This document shows positions 1 to 5,435 of a DNA stretch of 7,223 nucleotides, piece after piece. The stretch lies in the NCBI GenBank assembly GCA_002342345.1, contig DDPU01000039.1:28964-36186 (forward strand), read 5' to 3'. The notes under the pieces are model-generated. The model did no database searches and was not told the origin of the DNA. It saw only the letters and a program-made list of their open reading frames with translations. Position 1 is the first letter of the stretch, and each line of letters begins with the position of its first letter. The DNA comes from Verrucomicrobia bacterium UBA2460. GTDB taxonomy: Bacteria; Verrucomicrobiota; Verrucomicrobiia; Methylacidiphilales; Verrucolacustridaceae. Both the position numbers and the translations under genes were made by a program.

Positions 1-240
1 TGGCGGAACGTGGTGGCGGCGGCGGCCAAGCGGGGAATTCCGGTGCCGGCATTTGGCACGGCCCTGGCCTTCTTTGACGGGTATCGCAGCGCGGTCCTGC
101 CGGCGAACCTCCTGCAGGCCCAGCGGGACTATTTTGGCGCCCACACCTATGAGCGGGTGGACAAGCCGAGGGGGGAATTTTTCCACACCAACTGGACGGG
201 GCAGGGCGGGACGACAGCCTCCTCCACCTACAACGTCTGA
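1..240 (+). CDS. gnd: 6-phosphogluconate dehydrogenase, decarboxylating (C-terminal fragment)
   Basis: Cytoplasmic enzyme of the oxidative pentose phosphate pathway; it decarboxylates 6-phosphogluconate to ribulose-5-phosphate and reduces NADP+. Only the last 79 codons are in the window, and the frame is open at base 1 (first residues WRNVV), so the gene starts to the left. Visible hallmarks are the [11 protein letters not shown] segment and the FFHTNWTG segment. In the known family the Arg of the first and the His of the second reach across the dimer to bind substrate phosphate and carboxylate. The tail runs on to a Gly/Ser/Thr-rich end, STYNV. This is the longer C-terminus seen in the roughly 480-residue form of the enzyme rather than the shorter E. 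coli type. It ends in TGA at 238-240. A tRNA gene follows 63 bp later. Identity is firm; the N-terminal NADP domain cannot be checked here. Confidence 0.95.
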   Translation, partial: WRNVVAAAAKRGIPVPAFGTALAFFDGYRSAVLPANLLQAQRDYFGAHTYERVDKPRGEFFHTNWTGQGGTTASSTYNV

Positions 241-242
241 TT

Positions 243-266
243 TCCCGGCCGGCCGTCCAGCCGGGA
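243..266 (+). other. GC-rich hairpin after gnd, possible weak terminator
   Basis: A 7-bp perfect stem, TCCCGGC (243-249) against GCCGGGA (260-266), with a 10-nt loop, begins 2 nt after the gnd stop codon. No T-tract follows (the next bases are CTTGCC), so it is not a canonical intrinsic terminator. It may aid Rho-dependent termination or protect the 3' end. No clear promoter for the downstream tRNA is visible in the remaining gap (267-303). Confidence 0.3.
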
Positions 267-303
267 CTTGCCGTGGGATGTCCTTCGACCAGAATTTCGT
301 AAG

Positions 304-375
304 GCCGGCTTAGCTCAGTGGTAGAGCAGCGGTTTTGTAAACCGCTGGTCGTCGGTTCAAATCCGACAGCCGGCT
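304..375 (+). tRNA. tRNA-Thr (anticodon UGU)
   Basis: A complete cloverleaf can be drawn. Acceptor stem GCCGGCT (304-310) pairs with AGCCGGC (368-374). The D arm begins GCTC (313-316). The anticodon stem GCGGT (329-333) pairs with ACCGC (341-345) around the 7-nt loop TTTGTAA (334-340), and the anticodon TGT sits at 336-338. The T arm carries GGTTCAAATCC. The discriminator base is T375. The following bases are CCC rather than CCA, so the 3' CCA is apparently not encoded and must be added by CCA nucleotidyltransferase. UGU reads threonine ACN codons, mainly ACA. It stands alone between gnd and a lipoprotein gene. I saw no direct repeat of its 3' end elsewhere in the window, so nothing suggests a genomic island inserted here. 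Confidence 0.97.
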
Positions 376-437
376 CCCCATGCTCACCGCTCTTGGACAT
401 CCAAACGGGAAACCCTGCCGGGGGAAGGTTGGTAAAA

Positions 438-468
438 TTGAATCTACAGATAGACAAAAATTTATGAT
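438..468 (+). promoter_or_regulatory. Possible promoter for the 488-964 lipoprotein gene
   Basis: The 376-487 gap becomes markedly AT-rich from about 433. TTGAAT (438-443) resembles a sigma-70 -35 box and TATGAT (463-468) a -10 box. The 19-bp spacer is longer than the ideal 17, so this is tentative. A start near 475 would give a very short 5' leader before ATG 488. Confidence 0.3.
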
Positions 469-487
469 CGGCATATAGAAAGCCGTA

Positions 488-964
488 ATGCCCCGCAGAG
501 GTAACTTCAGTGCGGTCTGTATTGCCTTCGCAATACCCCTTCTTACCTGTCTTGGCGGTTGTGCGACTCCCGTTAATCACGCAACTCCCAGTGGAAGGGT
601 TGAGGTGACTGTTCAGGGCAAGGTCGGAAAAGAATTGAGGGCAGAAATTTCCAACATGATGCTGAATACCGGGTACAACGTGAAAAACTCATCCGAGAGC
701 CTGATGGTTTTTGAAAAGCCTGTCCAAAACGTGCTGGCCGCCGTGCTCTATGGAAGCCAATACGACTCCTCGCCCGCTGCACGCGTTTCCTACAGTATTG
801 TGGAAACGGATTATCTCACCCGGGTGGTTGCCTCCTTTGCCGTGGTGACCAACCCCGGATCCGCTTTCGAGCGTGTCACGCCCATGGACAACAACCCGGA
901 CACACGGGGTTTTCAGATGCGACTTGACGAAATGAAGGCCTTTTTGGAGGCGCGGGGCAAATAG
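488..964 (+). CDS. Putative lipoprotein of unknown function
   Basis: I do not recognise the family. The 158-residue product starts with a basic N-terminus (MPRRGNF) and a hydrophobic stretch at about residues 9-22. These are followed by a good lipobox, Leu-Gly-Gly-Cys, with the Cys at residue 25. It should therefore be exported, lipidated on Cys25 and cleaved by signal peptidase II. The mature part looks like mixed alpha/beta: a predicted strand-rich start (VEVTVQGKV), a helix (KELRAEISNMML), then VVTNPGSAFERVTPM at about residues 117-131 and a C-terminal helix ending at residue 158. The ATG at 488 is chosen because it gives a complete signal peptide; there is no Shine-Dalgarno sequence in front. 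The gene looks less GC-rich than its neighbours. It is probably monocistronic, between a tRNA and a hairpin at 1048-1067. Lgt, the enzyme that would lipidate it, is encoded two genes downstream. Lipoprotein status is well supported; function is unknown. Confidence 0.8.
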   Translation: MPRRGNFSAVCIAFAIPLLTCLGGCATPVNHATPSGRVEVTVQGKVGKELRAEISNMMLNTGYNVKNSSESLMVFEKPVQNVLAAVLYGSQYDSSPAARVSYSIVETDYLTRVVASFAVVTNPGSAFERVTPMDNNPDTRGFQMRLDEMKAFLEARGK

Positions 965-1047
965 CCGGCCGGGTTAGCCTGTAAATTCCTGCAATCAAAC
1001 ACCCTAAGGCGGTTTTCCGGGTCCCGTTGGTTCCTTGTATTTCCGTT

Positions 1048-1067
1048 CAATCCTGCGGGATTGTTTT
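1048..1067 (+). terminator. Probable weak intrinsic terminator after the lipoprotein gene
   Basis: CAATCC (1048-1053) and GGATTG (1058-1063) form a 6-bp stem with a TGCG tetraloop, followed directly by TTTT (1064-1067). The stem is short and the T-run only four long, so termination may be partial. It lies 84 nt beyond the stop codon of the 488-964 gene and upstream of the next promoter, which suits a separate transcription unit. Confidence 0.45.
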
Positions 1068-1107
1068 CGGGAAGAAAAAGTCCCGGTTGAAAAAGGAATA
1101 ACTTCGA

Positions 1108-1136
1108 TTGACACAGAGGCTTTTTTTTCTTAACAC
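1108..1136 (+). promoter_or_regulatory. Strong -35 with matching -10 for the 1143 gene; implies a leaderless mRNA
   Basis: A perfect sigma-70 -35 hexamer, TTGACA, lies at 1108-1113. Exactly 17 bp later comes TAACAC (1131-1136), a weaker -10 match that keeps the TA and the A at position 5. The spacer contains an uninterrupted run of eight T (1121-1128). Transcription would be expected to begin about 6-7 nt after the -10, at 1142-1143, which is the A of the ATG start codon. No Shine-Dalgarno sequence is present, which agrees with a leaderless transcript. Confidence 0.55.
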
Positions 1137-1142
1137 TATCCT

Positions 1143-1445
1143 ATGAAAAACACCCTCCGTGTGACGTTCCTCGCAGCTATCGCTCTGGCCTCTCCCTTGG
1201 CCATGGCTGATACCGGTTCCAAGGGCAGCAATGATGCGGTGGCCGATGAGGCCCTCGCTGTGCCTGATATCCTTTTTGCGCGTCCGGCCGGTTTGGTTGG
1301 CACCACCCTTGGCTTCACGGCCTTTGTGGTGACCTCGCCCTTCACGGCGATGGCGGAATGCGTCGACGAAGCCTGGGACACCCTGGTGATCACCCCCGGC
1401 GAGTGGACCTTCACCCGCAGCCTCGGGGACTTCGGCGACAAATAA
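1143..1445 (+). CDS. Small exported protein with a conserved-looking RP(A/V)GLVGT / FTRxLGDF pattern, function unknown
   Basis: A 100-residue protein with a clear Sec signal peptide: MKNTLR, a hydrophobic core at residues 7-19, and a signal peptidase I site Ala-Met-Ala ending at residue 22. The mature chain has a polar stretch (residues 23-35). A hydrophobic glycine-rich segment follows at about residues 47-69, starting RPAGLVGTTLG and including FVVTSPF, which could be one membrane span. The end is acidic with the pattern FTRSLGDF. From memory, similar short proteins with RPxGLVGT and FTRPLG motifs occur widely in Gram-negative bacteria, sometimes mislabelled as transporters; I cannot name the family with certainty. 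Start choice is fixed by the signal peptide. The gene is its own unit, with a promoter at 1108-1136 and a strong terminator 24 nt after the stop. That arrangement suggests a well-expressed envelope protein, possibly with a stress or structural role, but this is inference. Confidence 0.8.
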   Translation: MKNTLRVTFLAAIALASPLAMADTGSKGSNDAVADEALAVPDILFARPAGLVGTTLGFTAFVVTSPFTAMAECVDEAWDTLVITPGEWTFTRSLGDFGDK

Positions 1446-1469
1446 GCCGAGGGTTCAGGTTTTGAAAAA

Positions 1470-1499
1470 GGGCGGCTCGAAAGAGCCGCCCTTTTTTTT
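1470..1499 (+). terminator. Strong Rho-independent terminator
   Basis: GGGCGGCTC (1470-1478) and GAGCCGCCC (1483-1491) form a perfect 9-bp GC-rich stem capped by a GAAA (GNRA-type) tetraloop, followed by eight T (1492-1499). It begins 24 nt after the stop of the 1143-1445 gene and separates that gene from lgt. Five A at 1465-1469 precede the stem, so it could also act weakly on the other strand, but no minus-strand gene reads into it. Confidence 0.95.
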
Positions 1500-1512
1500 G
1501 GAAAGAACAGGC

Positions 1513-1547
1513 TTTTCGTTAACGTGAGCATGTAATCCTAACGAAAA
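1513..1547. repeat. 9-bp perfect inverted repeat just upstream of lgt
   Basis: TTTTCGTTA (1513-1521) and its exact complement TAACGAAAA (1539-1547) flank a 17-nt centre. The right arm ends 10 nt before the GTG start of lgt. The centre contains TGTAAT (1531-1536), which matches a -10 hexamer at five of six positions, but no good -35 is present. The element may be a dispersed intergenic repeat, since related sequences lie at 2375-2419 and 5426-5454. It could instead be an operator straddling the lgt promoter or a hairpin in its leader. Confidence 0.6.
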
Positions 1548-1557
1548 ATTTAAAATC

Positions 1558-2370
1558 GTGTTTGCCCACTATATCCATGATCTGAATCCGTTCCTGATCG
1601 AGTTCGGGAGGGGTTGGGGGATCCGGTATTACGGGCTCGCGTATGTGGCCGGATTTCTTGCCTGGTATTACGGGCTCCTGTGGTTCCGGCACAAGGGATG
1701 GTCCGTCTTGAATGACCACCAGATTTCGGAACTGCTTTTTTTCACGGTTCTGGGTGTTCTGGTCGGCGGCCGGCTGGGATATTGCCTCCTTTATGATTTT
1801 GCGGAGACGATCCGAAATCCGGTCAGTGTCATCGCCTTTTGGAACGGTGGCCTGCGAGGAATGGCCAGCCACGGGGGCATCGCCGGCGCGCTGATTGGAT
1901 TTTTGCTTTGGGCGAGAAAAAACCGGGTGGATGGTTGGGCTGTGGCGGACAACGCGGCGGTACTGGCCCCGGTGGGAATTTTCCTCGGACGGATCGCCAA
2001 TTTCATCAACGGGGAACTCTGGGGGCGTCCCAGCGAGTTACCGTGGGCGGTGATCTTCCCGGGCTCCGGCACGACGATTCCCCGGCACCCCTCGCAGCTC
2101 TATGAAGCGGTGGGGGAGGGGGTGATCCTCGGGCTGGCGATGCTCTGGCTGAGGGCAAAAAAGCCCCGGCCAAGCGGCAGGGTTGCCGGCGCTTTTTTTG
2201 TGGTTTACGGAATCATCCGGATCGCGCTGGAAATCTTCCGGGAACCGGATTTGGGGGATCCTTTGTGGGCGGGGTTCAGCCGGGGCCAGTGGTTCTCTTT
2301 TGGACTTTGCCTCGTTGGGGCGGGGATCTGGTGGTCCAGGGGAAAAGGCGTGAAGGAGTTGCGGGGGTAA
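1558..2370 (+). CDS. lgt: Phosphatidylglycerol--prolipoprotein diacylglyceryl transferase
   Basis: Inner-membrane enzyme that moves diacylglycerol from phosphatidylglycerol to the lipobox Cys of prolipoproteins, the first step of lipoprotein maturation. The 270-residue length is normal. The Lgt signature at residues 144-157 reads GRIANFINGELWGR. It holds the counterparts of E. coli Arg143, Asn146, Glu151 and Gly154, with Ala in place of the usual second Gly. Also present are Tyr in RYYGLAYV (residues 23-30), His105 in SHGG (counterpart of His103), PRHPSQLYEA (175-184) and Arg/Glu in FREPD (227-231). Several hydrophobic spans are visible (about 25-43, 57-79, 106-118, 187-199, 210-224, 245-259). 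The start is GTG at 1558, the only plausible codon after the in-frame stop at 1525-1527. It has no Shine-Dalgarno sequence and follows AT-rich sequence. It is isolated from the gene upstream by a strong terminator and converges on the carboxypeptidase gene 46 bp downstream. Confidence 0.96.
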   Translation: MFAHYIHDLNPFLIEFGRGWGIRYYGLAYVAGFLAWYYGLLWFRHKGWSVLNDHQISELLFFTVLGVLVGGRLGYCLLYDFAETIRNPVSVIAFWNGGLRGMASHGGIAGALIGFLLWARKNRVDGWAVADNAAVLAPVGIFLGRIANFINGELWGRPSELPWAVIFPGSGTTIPRHPSQLYEAVGEGVILGLAMLWLRAKKPRPSGRVAGAFFVVYGIIRIALEIFREPDLGDPLWAGFSRGQWFSFGLCLVGAGIWWSRGKGVKELRG

Positions 2371-2374
2371 GAAG

Positions 2375-2419
2375 TTTTTCGTTTACGGTTACGATTACGT
2401 TTGCGGAAAAAAACGATTA
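2375..2419. repeat. CGNTTA-type hexamer array between convergent lgt and the carboxypeptidase gene
   Basis: Starting at 2380 there are four consecutive hexamers, CGTTTA, CGGTTA, CGATTA and CGTTTG, then CGG, a run of seven A (2407-2413) and one more CGATTA (2414-2419). The left edge TTTTTCGTTTACG (2375-2387) resembles the left arms of the inverted repeats at 1513 and 5426, and the right edge GGAAAAA mirrors it loosely. The stop codon of the minus-strand carboxypeptidase (TTA on this strand, 2417-2419) is the last three bases of the terminal CGATTA unit. No canonical intrinsic terminator is present in the 46-bp gap. Confidence 0.55.
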
Positions 2420-3508
2420 AGGAGCTTTTGGCTTCTGGGGGACGCGAAGGATTTGGCCGGGGATGAGGAAATCAGGGTCGTCCATCGGGTTGATCAAAAG
2501 AATGTCCTCCACGCCGACACGGTAACGTTTGGCGATCCCACTCAGGGAGTCACCCTTGCGCACGGTGTAGACAATCGGTTCTGGCTGAACGATGAAGTCG
2601 TTGGTGGAGGTGATCGCCGGATGGGTTGGGGCTGTTTCCTGCGGGACGGGCGCCAGAACGGAGGCCGCCGGGGCTGGCGGCGCAGGGGGCAGGTTGGCAA
2701 AACCGTAATCAAAAAGCAGCCGGGTATCCTTCCATTTGTTGGAACTTTTCAAGAGCGTGAGGCGCAGTTCCCGGCCCTCCCGGGTTGCGGCAGCGGCAAA
2801 GGTGTGGCGGGCCTCGTAGGTCCAGCCGGTTTTGGCAGGCCCCATGCCGGGGTAGACACCCAGGAGCTTGTTATGATTTCGCATTCTCTGGAGACCAATG
2901 ACGGTGCGGAGGTTGTAAACGGGGGTTTGCGCGATCCGGCGAAGTTCCGGAATGGACAGGAACGTGTTGAACAAAATCATCAGATCCCGCGCGGTGGTTT
3001 GCTGGCCGGGGCCGGGAAGTCCGTGGGGATTGCCGAAACGCGTCCGGGTCATGCCCAATGTCCTGGCTTCGGCGTTCATCCCCTCCACAAAGAGGTCGGC
3101 GGACCCGGAGGTGGACCGGGCCAGCGCCATGGCGCTGTCGTTGTCGGAGCCGATAATGATGGAGCGAAGCAGGTCGGCAATCTCCACCCGTTCGCCCGGG
3201 CGGAGCGGAACATGACTGGGCTCCACGTGGGTATCCTCTTCGCGGACGGTGATGACACCCAGTCCGCCGGTTTTGCGGTAAGCCAGCAGGGCGGTCATCA
3301 TCTTCACCGTGCTGGCGGGTGGGAAGGTCTCGTCGACGTTTTTGGCGTAAAGCACCTGTCCGGTAAGGGGATCGATCAACAGGGCCGCCCGGGCAAGGAG
3401 CTGTTCCTGAACCTGTTCCAGCGTGGGAGGTTTTTCCCGGGGCGCGGGCTGGGCTGCCGGAACCGTGCAGGCCGTCCAAAGAAACAAAAGGGGTAGAAAC
3501 CGGGTCAT
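2417..3508 (-). CDS. D-alanyl-D-alanine carboxypeptidase (peptidase S11, DacA-like) with C-terminal LysM domain
   Basis: Exported penicillin-binding protein expected to remove the terminal D-Ala from peptidoglycan pentapeptides, limiting cross-linking. Numbering from ATG 3508 (363 residues): hydrophobic signal segment at about 4-20; S11 catalytic domain at about 28-275 with SxxK as STVK (nucleophile Ser66, Lys69), SxN as SDN (121-123) and KTG (226-228), all intact; Pro/Ala-rich linker at about 275-311; and a LysM domain at about 313-357 (YTVRKGDSL to IPGQILRVP) for glycan binding. The second domain and amphipathic membrane-anchor helix of PBP5-type enzymes are missing, so LysM probably provides localisation. 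The ATG at 3508 overlaps the stop of the upstream peptidase as ATGA and is preferred. An in-frame GTG at 3520 would add four residues. WTAC near residue 14 is a poor lipobox. The gene is third in the operon 4808-2417. Confidence 0.92.
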   Translation of the reverse strand: MTRFLPLLFLWTACTVPAAQPAPREKPPTLEQVQEQLLARAALLIDPLTGQVLYAKNVDETFPPASTVKMMTALLAYRKTGGLGVITVREEDTHVEPSHVPLRPGERVEIADLLRSIIIGSDNDSAMALARSTSGSADLFVEGMNAEARTLGMTRTRFGNPHGLPGPGQQTTARDLMILFNTFLSIPELRRIAQTPVYNLRTVIGLQRMRNHNKLLGVYPGMGPAKTGWTYEARHTFAAAATREGRELRLTLLKSSNKWKDTRLLFDYGFANLPPAPPAPAASVLAPVPQETAPTHPAITSTNDFIVQPEPIVYTVRKGDSLSGIAKRYRVGVEDILLINPMDDPDFLIPGQILRVPQKPKAP

Positions 3509-4623
3509 CGGATCCGCCACACGTCCGGAAAGCGGGTGAGCCGGCGCCAGCGGCGACCGTCGAGGTGGACGACATCCTCGATGCGGACTCCCCCCAGCCC
3601 GGGGATGTAAAGACCGGGCTCGACGGTAAGAACGCAGCCGGCGGGCAGCCTGGGGATCGCGAAGCGGGGTGCCTCGTGGATTTCCAGCCCCAAGCCGTGG
3701 CCGACCCCGTGGAAGAATCCAGTCCAGCGGCCCCGCCGAATTTCCGTGGGGTAACCCCGGCAGCGGAACCAGTCGCGAAGGTCTTCCTGGGCTTTCTGGC
3801 CGTTGAGGCCGGGGCGGATTTGGCGAAGAATGCGTTTTTGCCCCTGGACGACGGTGGCGTGGAGGTGGTTGAGGGCTTCGGTCGGGCTTCCTTTCACCAC
3901 GGTACGGGTGATATCCCCGAAATACCCGGTGTGAGGATCGCGGGGAAAGATGTCGAGAATGATGGCCTGGTGGGCGCGCAGGGGGCCTGATCCGCGTTCA
4001 TGGGGGTCGCAGGCCTGCGTTCCTCCCGCGACAATTGTGTCCTTAGCAATGGCTCCCGCGCGCAGGCAGGCGGACTCCATCTCGATGCGAAGGCGTTCCG
4101 AGGTGAGGACAGAGCCGTCCCAACGGAGAATTTGGCCGGGCCCGATGCGGCTGGCGCGGAGAACCTCCACGGCCCGCTGCAGACCGGCCTCGGCAGCCCG
4201 CAGGGCCCTTCCGATGTGGCGAATTTCGGCTCCGGTTTTCCTGAGGCGTCCGGGAAAAAAGGGCTCGGACACCGGCTTCAGGCGAATGCCAGCCTTTTGG
4301 AGTTCCCGGAAAAGACCGACCGGGAAAGAGGAAGGAATCTCTGCGGAGCGGATTCCATGATTTCGCAGGATGGCGGCAAGAATCCCCGGGTAGGGGGCCC
4401 GGGCAAGGCCGAGCCGATTTTTTTCCTCCTCCAGGTCGAGGCAGGCATCGACGCGGGCAGTGCGGCGGGCGCGGTCAATTTCGAGGGGTCCGAGAAGGAC
4501 CCGGGTTTTTCCGGCCTGTGTTTGAAACCAGGCGAATTCGTCCGGAACAAAAAGGCCGGTCGCGTAAGTGAGATCGGGGACGCGCTCGGTGTTGCCGAAC
4601 AGGAGGCGTGCGCTACGGGCCAC
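3505..4623 (-). CDS. M24 family metallopeptidase (Xaa-Pro aminopeptidase / dipeptidase type)
   Basis: Predicted cytoplasmic two-metal aminopeptidase releasing N-terminal residues next to proline, or splitting Xaa-Pro dipeptides. From GTG 4623 the product is 372 residues, normal for the PepQ/YpdF size class. Residues 1-125 form the creatinase-like N-terminal domain and about 130-372 the pita-bread catalytic domain. All five metal ligands are visible: Asp224 (IILDIF), Asp237 (FGDITRT), His309 (GVGHGLG), Glu335 (TVEPGLY) and Glu349 (GVRIED). His208 and His316 are likely substrate or catalytic histidines. The reading frame stays open far upstream, to about 5460, but that part is antisense to the adenosyltransferase gene and overlaps the small membrane-protein gene. 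GTG 4623, only 2 nt after that gene's stop, is the sensible start, although no Shine-Dalgarno sequence supports it. The stop overlaps the carboxypeptidase ATG. Exact substrate class is undecided. Confidence 0.9.
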   Translation of the reverse strand: MARSARLLFGNTERVPDLTYATGLFVPDEFAWFQTQAGKTRVLLGPLEIDRARRTARVDACLDLEEEKNRLGLARAPYPGILAAILRNHGIRSAEIPSSFPVGLFRELQKAGIRLKPVSEPFFPGRLRKTGAEIRHIGRALRAAEAGLQRAVEVLRASRIGPGQILRWDGSVLTSERLRIEMESACLRAGAIAKDTIVAGGTQACDPHERGSGPLRAHQAIILDIFPRDPHTGYFGDITRTVVKGSPTEALNHLHATVVQGQKRILRQIRPGLNGQKAQEDLRDWFRCRGYPTEIRRGRWTGFFHGVGHGLGLEIHEAPRFAIPRLPAGCVLTVEPGLYIPGLGGVRIEDVVHLDGRRWRRLTRFPDVWRIR

Positions 4624-4625
4624 GT

Positions 4626-4808
4626 TCAGGAGGATTTCAGGAGGGCTCCGGCAAGAAAACCGGCCAGGAAAAAACCCAACAAGACAAGCGGCAGGCGCAG
4701 ATCGAATCCGAAAAGGACAAGATCGAAATGCAGAAAACCCGACTGGCGGGCGATCAGGAGTACCCCGCCGGCGAGAATCGCCAAGGAGACGAGCTTTTGC
4801 CGGTTCAT
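4626..4808 (-). CDS. Small two-span membrane protein, LapA-domain (DUF1049)-like
   Basis: A 60-residue integral membrane protein with hydrophobic spans at about residues 6-20 and 39-57, separated by a short segment containing FDLVLFGFDLRLP. The layout of a first span, a short aromatic/acidic strand, a Pro at the start of the second span and a Gly-rich second span (GFFLAGFLAGALL) matches what I recall of LapA-domain proteins, which in E. coli take part in lipopolysaccharide assembly control. The usual longer cytoplasmic tail after span two is nearly absent (KSS only). ATG 4808 has no Shine-Dalgarno sequence. The stop at 4626-4628 is 2 nt from the GTG of the M24 peptidase, so it appears to lead that operon. 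Its product sits in the inner membrane; function is inferred only from resemblance. Confidence 0.72.
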   Translation of the reverse strand: MNRQKLVSLAILAGGVLLIARQSGFLHFDLVLFGFDLRLPLVLLGFFLAGFLAGALLKSS

Positions 4809-4850
4809 GGAAGTACTTGGAAGCTAGCATCCCCCGGGTAAGTCTGAGAA
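4809..4850. promoter_or_regulatory. Divergent 42-bp intergenic region
   Basis: The start codons of the minus-strand operon (4808) and the adenosyltransferase gene (4851) face away from each other across only 42 bp. It holds three small palindromes: AAGTACTT (4811-4818), GCTAGC (4823-4828) and CCCGGG (4833-4838). Neither direction shows a convincing -35/-10 pair or a Shine-Dalgarno sequence. Promoters, if here, must overlap or lie inside the opposing coding regions. The gap is too short for a cobalamin riboswitch. Confidence 0.4.
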
Positions 4851-5435
4851 ATGACAATTTCCACCCGGACGGGGGATGGCGGGTCGACCGCCCTGATGTA
4901 CGGGAGGCGGGTCCCCAAGGACCATCCCCGTGTGGATGCCTACGGATCGGTGGACGAATTGAATGCGGCCCTGGGGTTGGCGCGAGCCATGGCCAAACCG
5001 CCGGAAAAGGGTCTGCTGGAGAAGATTCAAGGCGCCTTGGTGGGGTTGATGGGGGAATTGGCGGTTGCCCCGGAGGATATGCACCGATATGAAACCGACG
5101 GATTTGCGCGCCTGAAGTCCGTGGATCTGGACCTTCTTGACGGGTGGATTGAAAGGATGGAAAAGGCTGCGCCGAAGGCCAAGGGCTGGTCGACCCCGGG
5201 GGGGTCGCTGGCGGGGGCGGCCCTGGATCTGGCCAGAACCGTGTGCCGCCGGGCGGAACGAGAGGTCTGGAGACTGGAGAAGGCGCAGGGAAATGTCCGA
5301 AGCCTGATACCCAGGTATTTGAACCGCCTTTCGGATTTTTTGTGGTTGCTGGAGCAGGAGATGGATCGTCCCAAGGGAAAAAAAGTGGTGAAGCCCAAAA
5401 AACGGGTGCCCAGATCCAAATCAGCTTCTCGTTAA
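4851..5435 (+). CDS. pduO: Cob(I)yrinic acid a,c-diamide / cob(I)alamin adenosyltransferase, PduO type
   Basis: Cytoplasmic enzyme transferring the adenosyl group of ATP to the Co(I) of a corrinoid to make adenosylcobalamin. The 194-residue protein shows the PduO/MMAB hallmarks in order: TRTGDGGST at residues 5-13 (ATP-binding N-terminus), VDAYGSVDELNA (28-39), RTVCRRAERE (129-138) with the conserved arginines and glutamate, and YLNRLSDFLW (156-165). The family forms trimers of five-helix bundles. A Lys/Arg-rich tail (about 173-194) extends past the conserved core and looks lineage-specific. No other cobalamin genes are nearby, so the role could be salvage. The ATG at 4851 directly precedes the conserved TRTGDGG motif and has no Shine-Dalgarno sequence. 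The last codons (Ser, Arg, stop) lie inside an inverted-repeat arm (5426-5435). The gene converges on pyrD. Confidence 0.95.
   Translation: MTISTRTGDGGSTALMYGRRVPKDHPRVDAYGSVDELNAALGLARAMAKPPEKGLLEKIQGALVGLMGELAVAPEDMHRYETDGFARLKSVDLDLLDGWIERMEKAAPKAKGWSTPGGSLAGAALDLARTVCRRAEREVWRLEKAQGNVRSLIPRYLNRLSDFLWLLEQEMDRPKGKKVVKPKKRVPRSKSASR

Noticed and set aside
304..375. tRNA-Thr as an integration site for a mobile element
   Set aside because: No integrase gene and no repeat of the tRNA 3' end are present in the window; the genes after it look chromosomal.
1016..1030. Short CGGG/CCCG palindrome near 1018-1026
   Set aside because: The loop would be a single base, too small to fold, and no T-run follows.
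2453..3496. Long open frame (347 codons) on the + strand
   Set aside because: It is fully antisense to the carboxypeptidase, whose catalytic and LysM motifs are intact. The translation is Gly/Arg/Val-rich without recognisable motifs, as expected from the third-codon GC bias of the real gene.
3450..3508. Lipobox in the carboxypeptidase signal segment (WTAC)
   Set aside because: Trp at the -3 position is not a normal lipobox residue. An ordinary signal peptide with cleavage in the Ala/Pro-rich stretch is more likely, though not certain.
4809..4850. Cobalamin riboswitch upstream of the adenosyltransferase gene
   Set aside because: The gap is only 42 bp, far too short for that RNA, and no B12-box-like sequence is seen.
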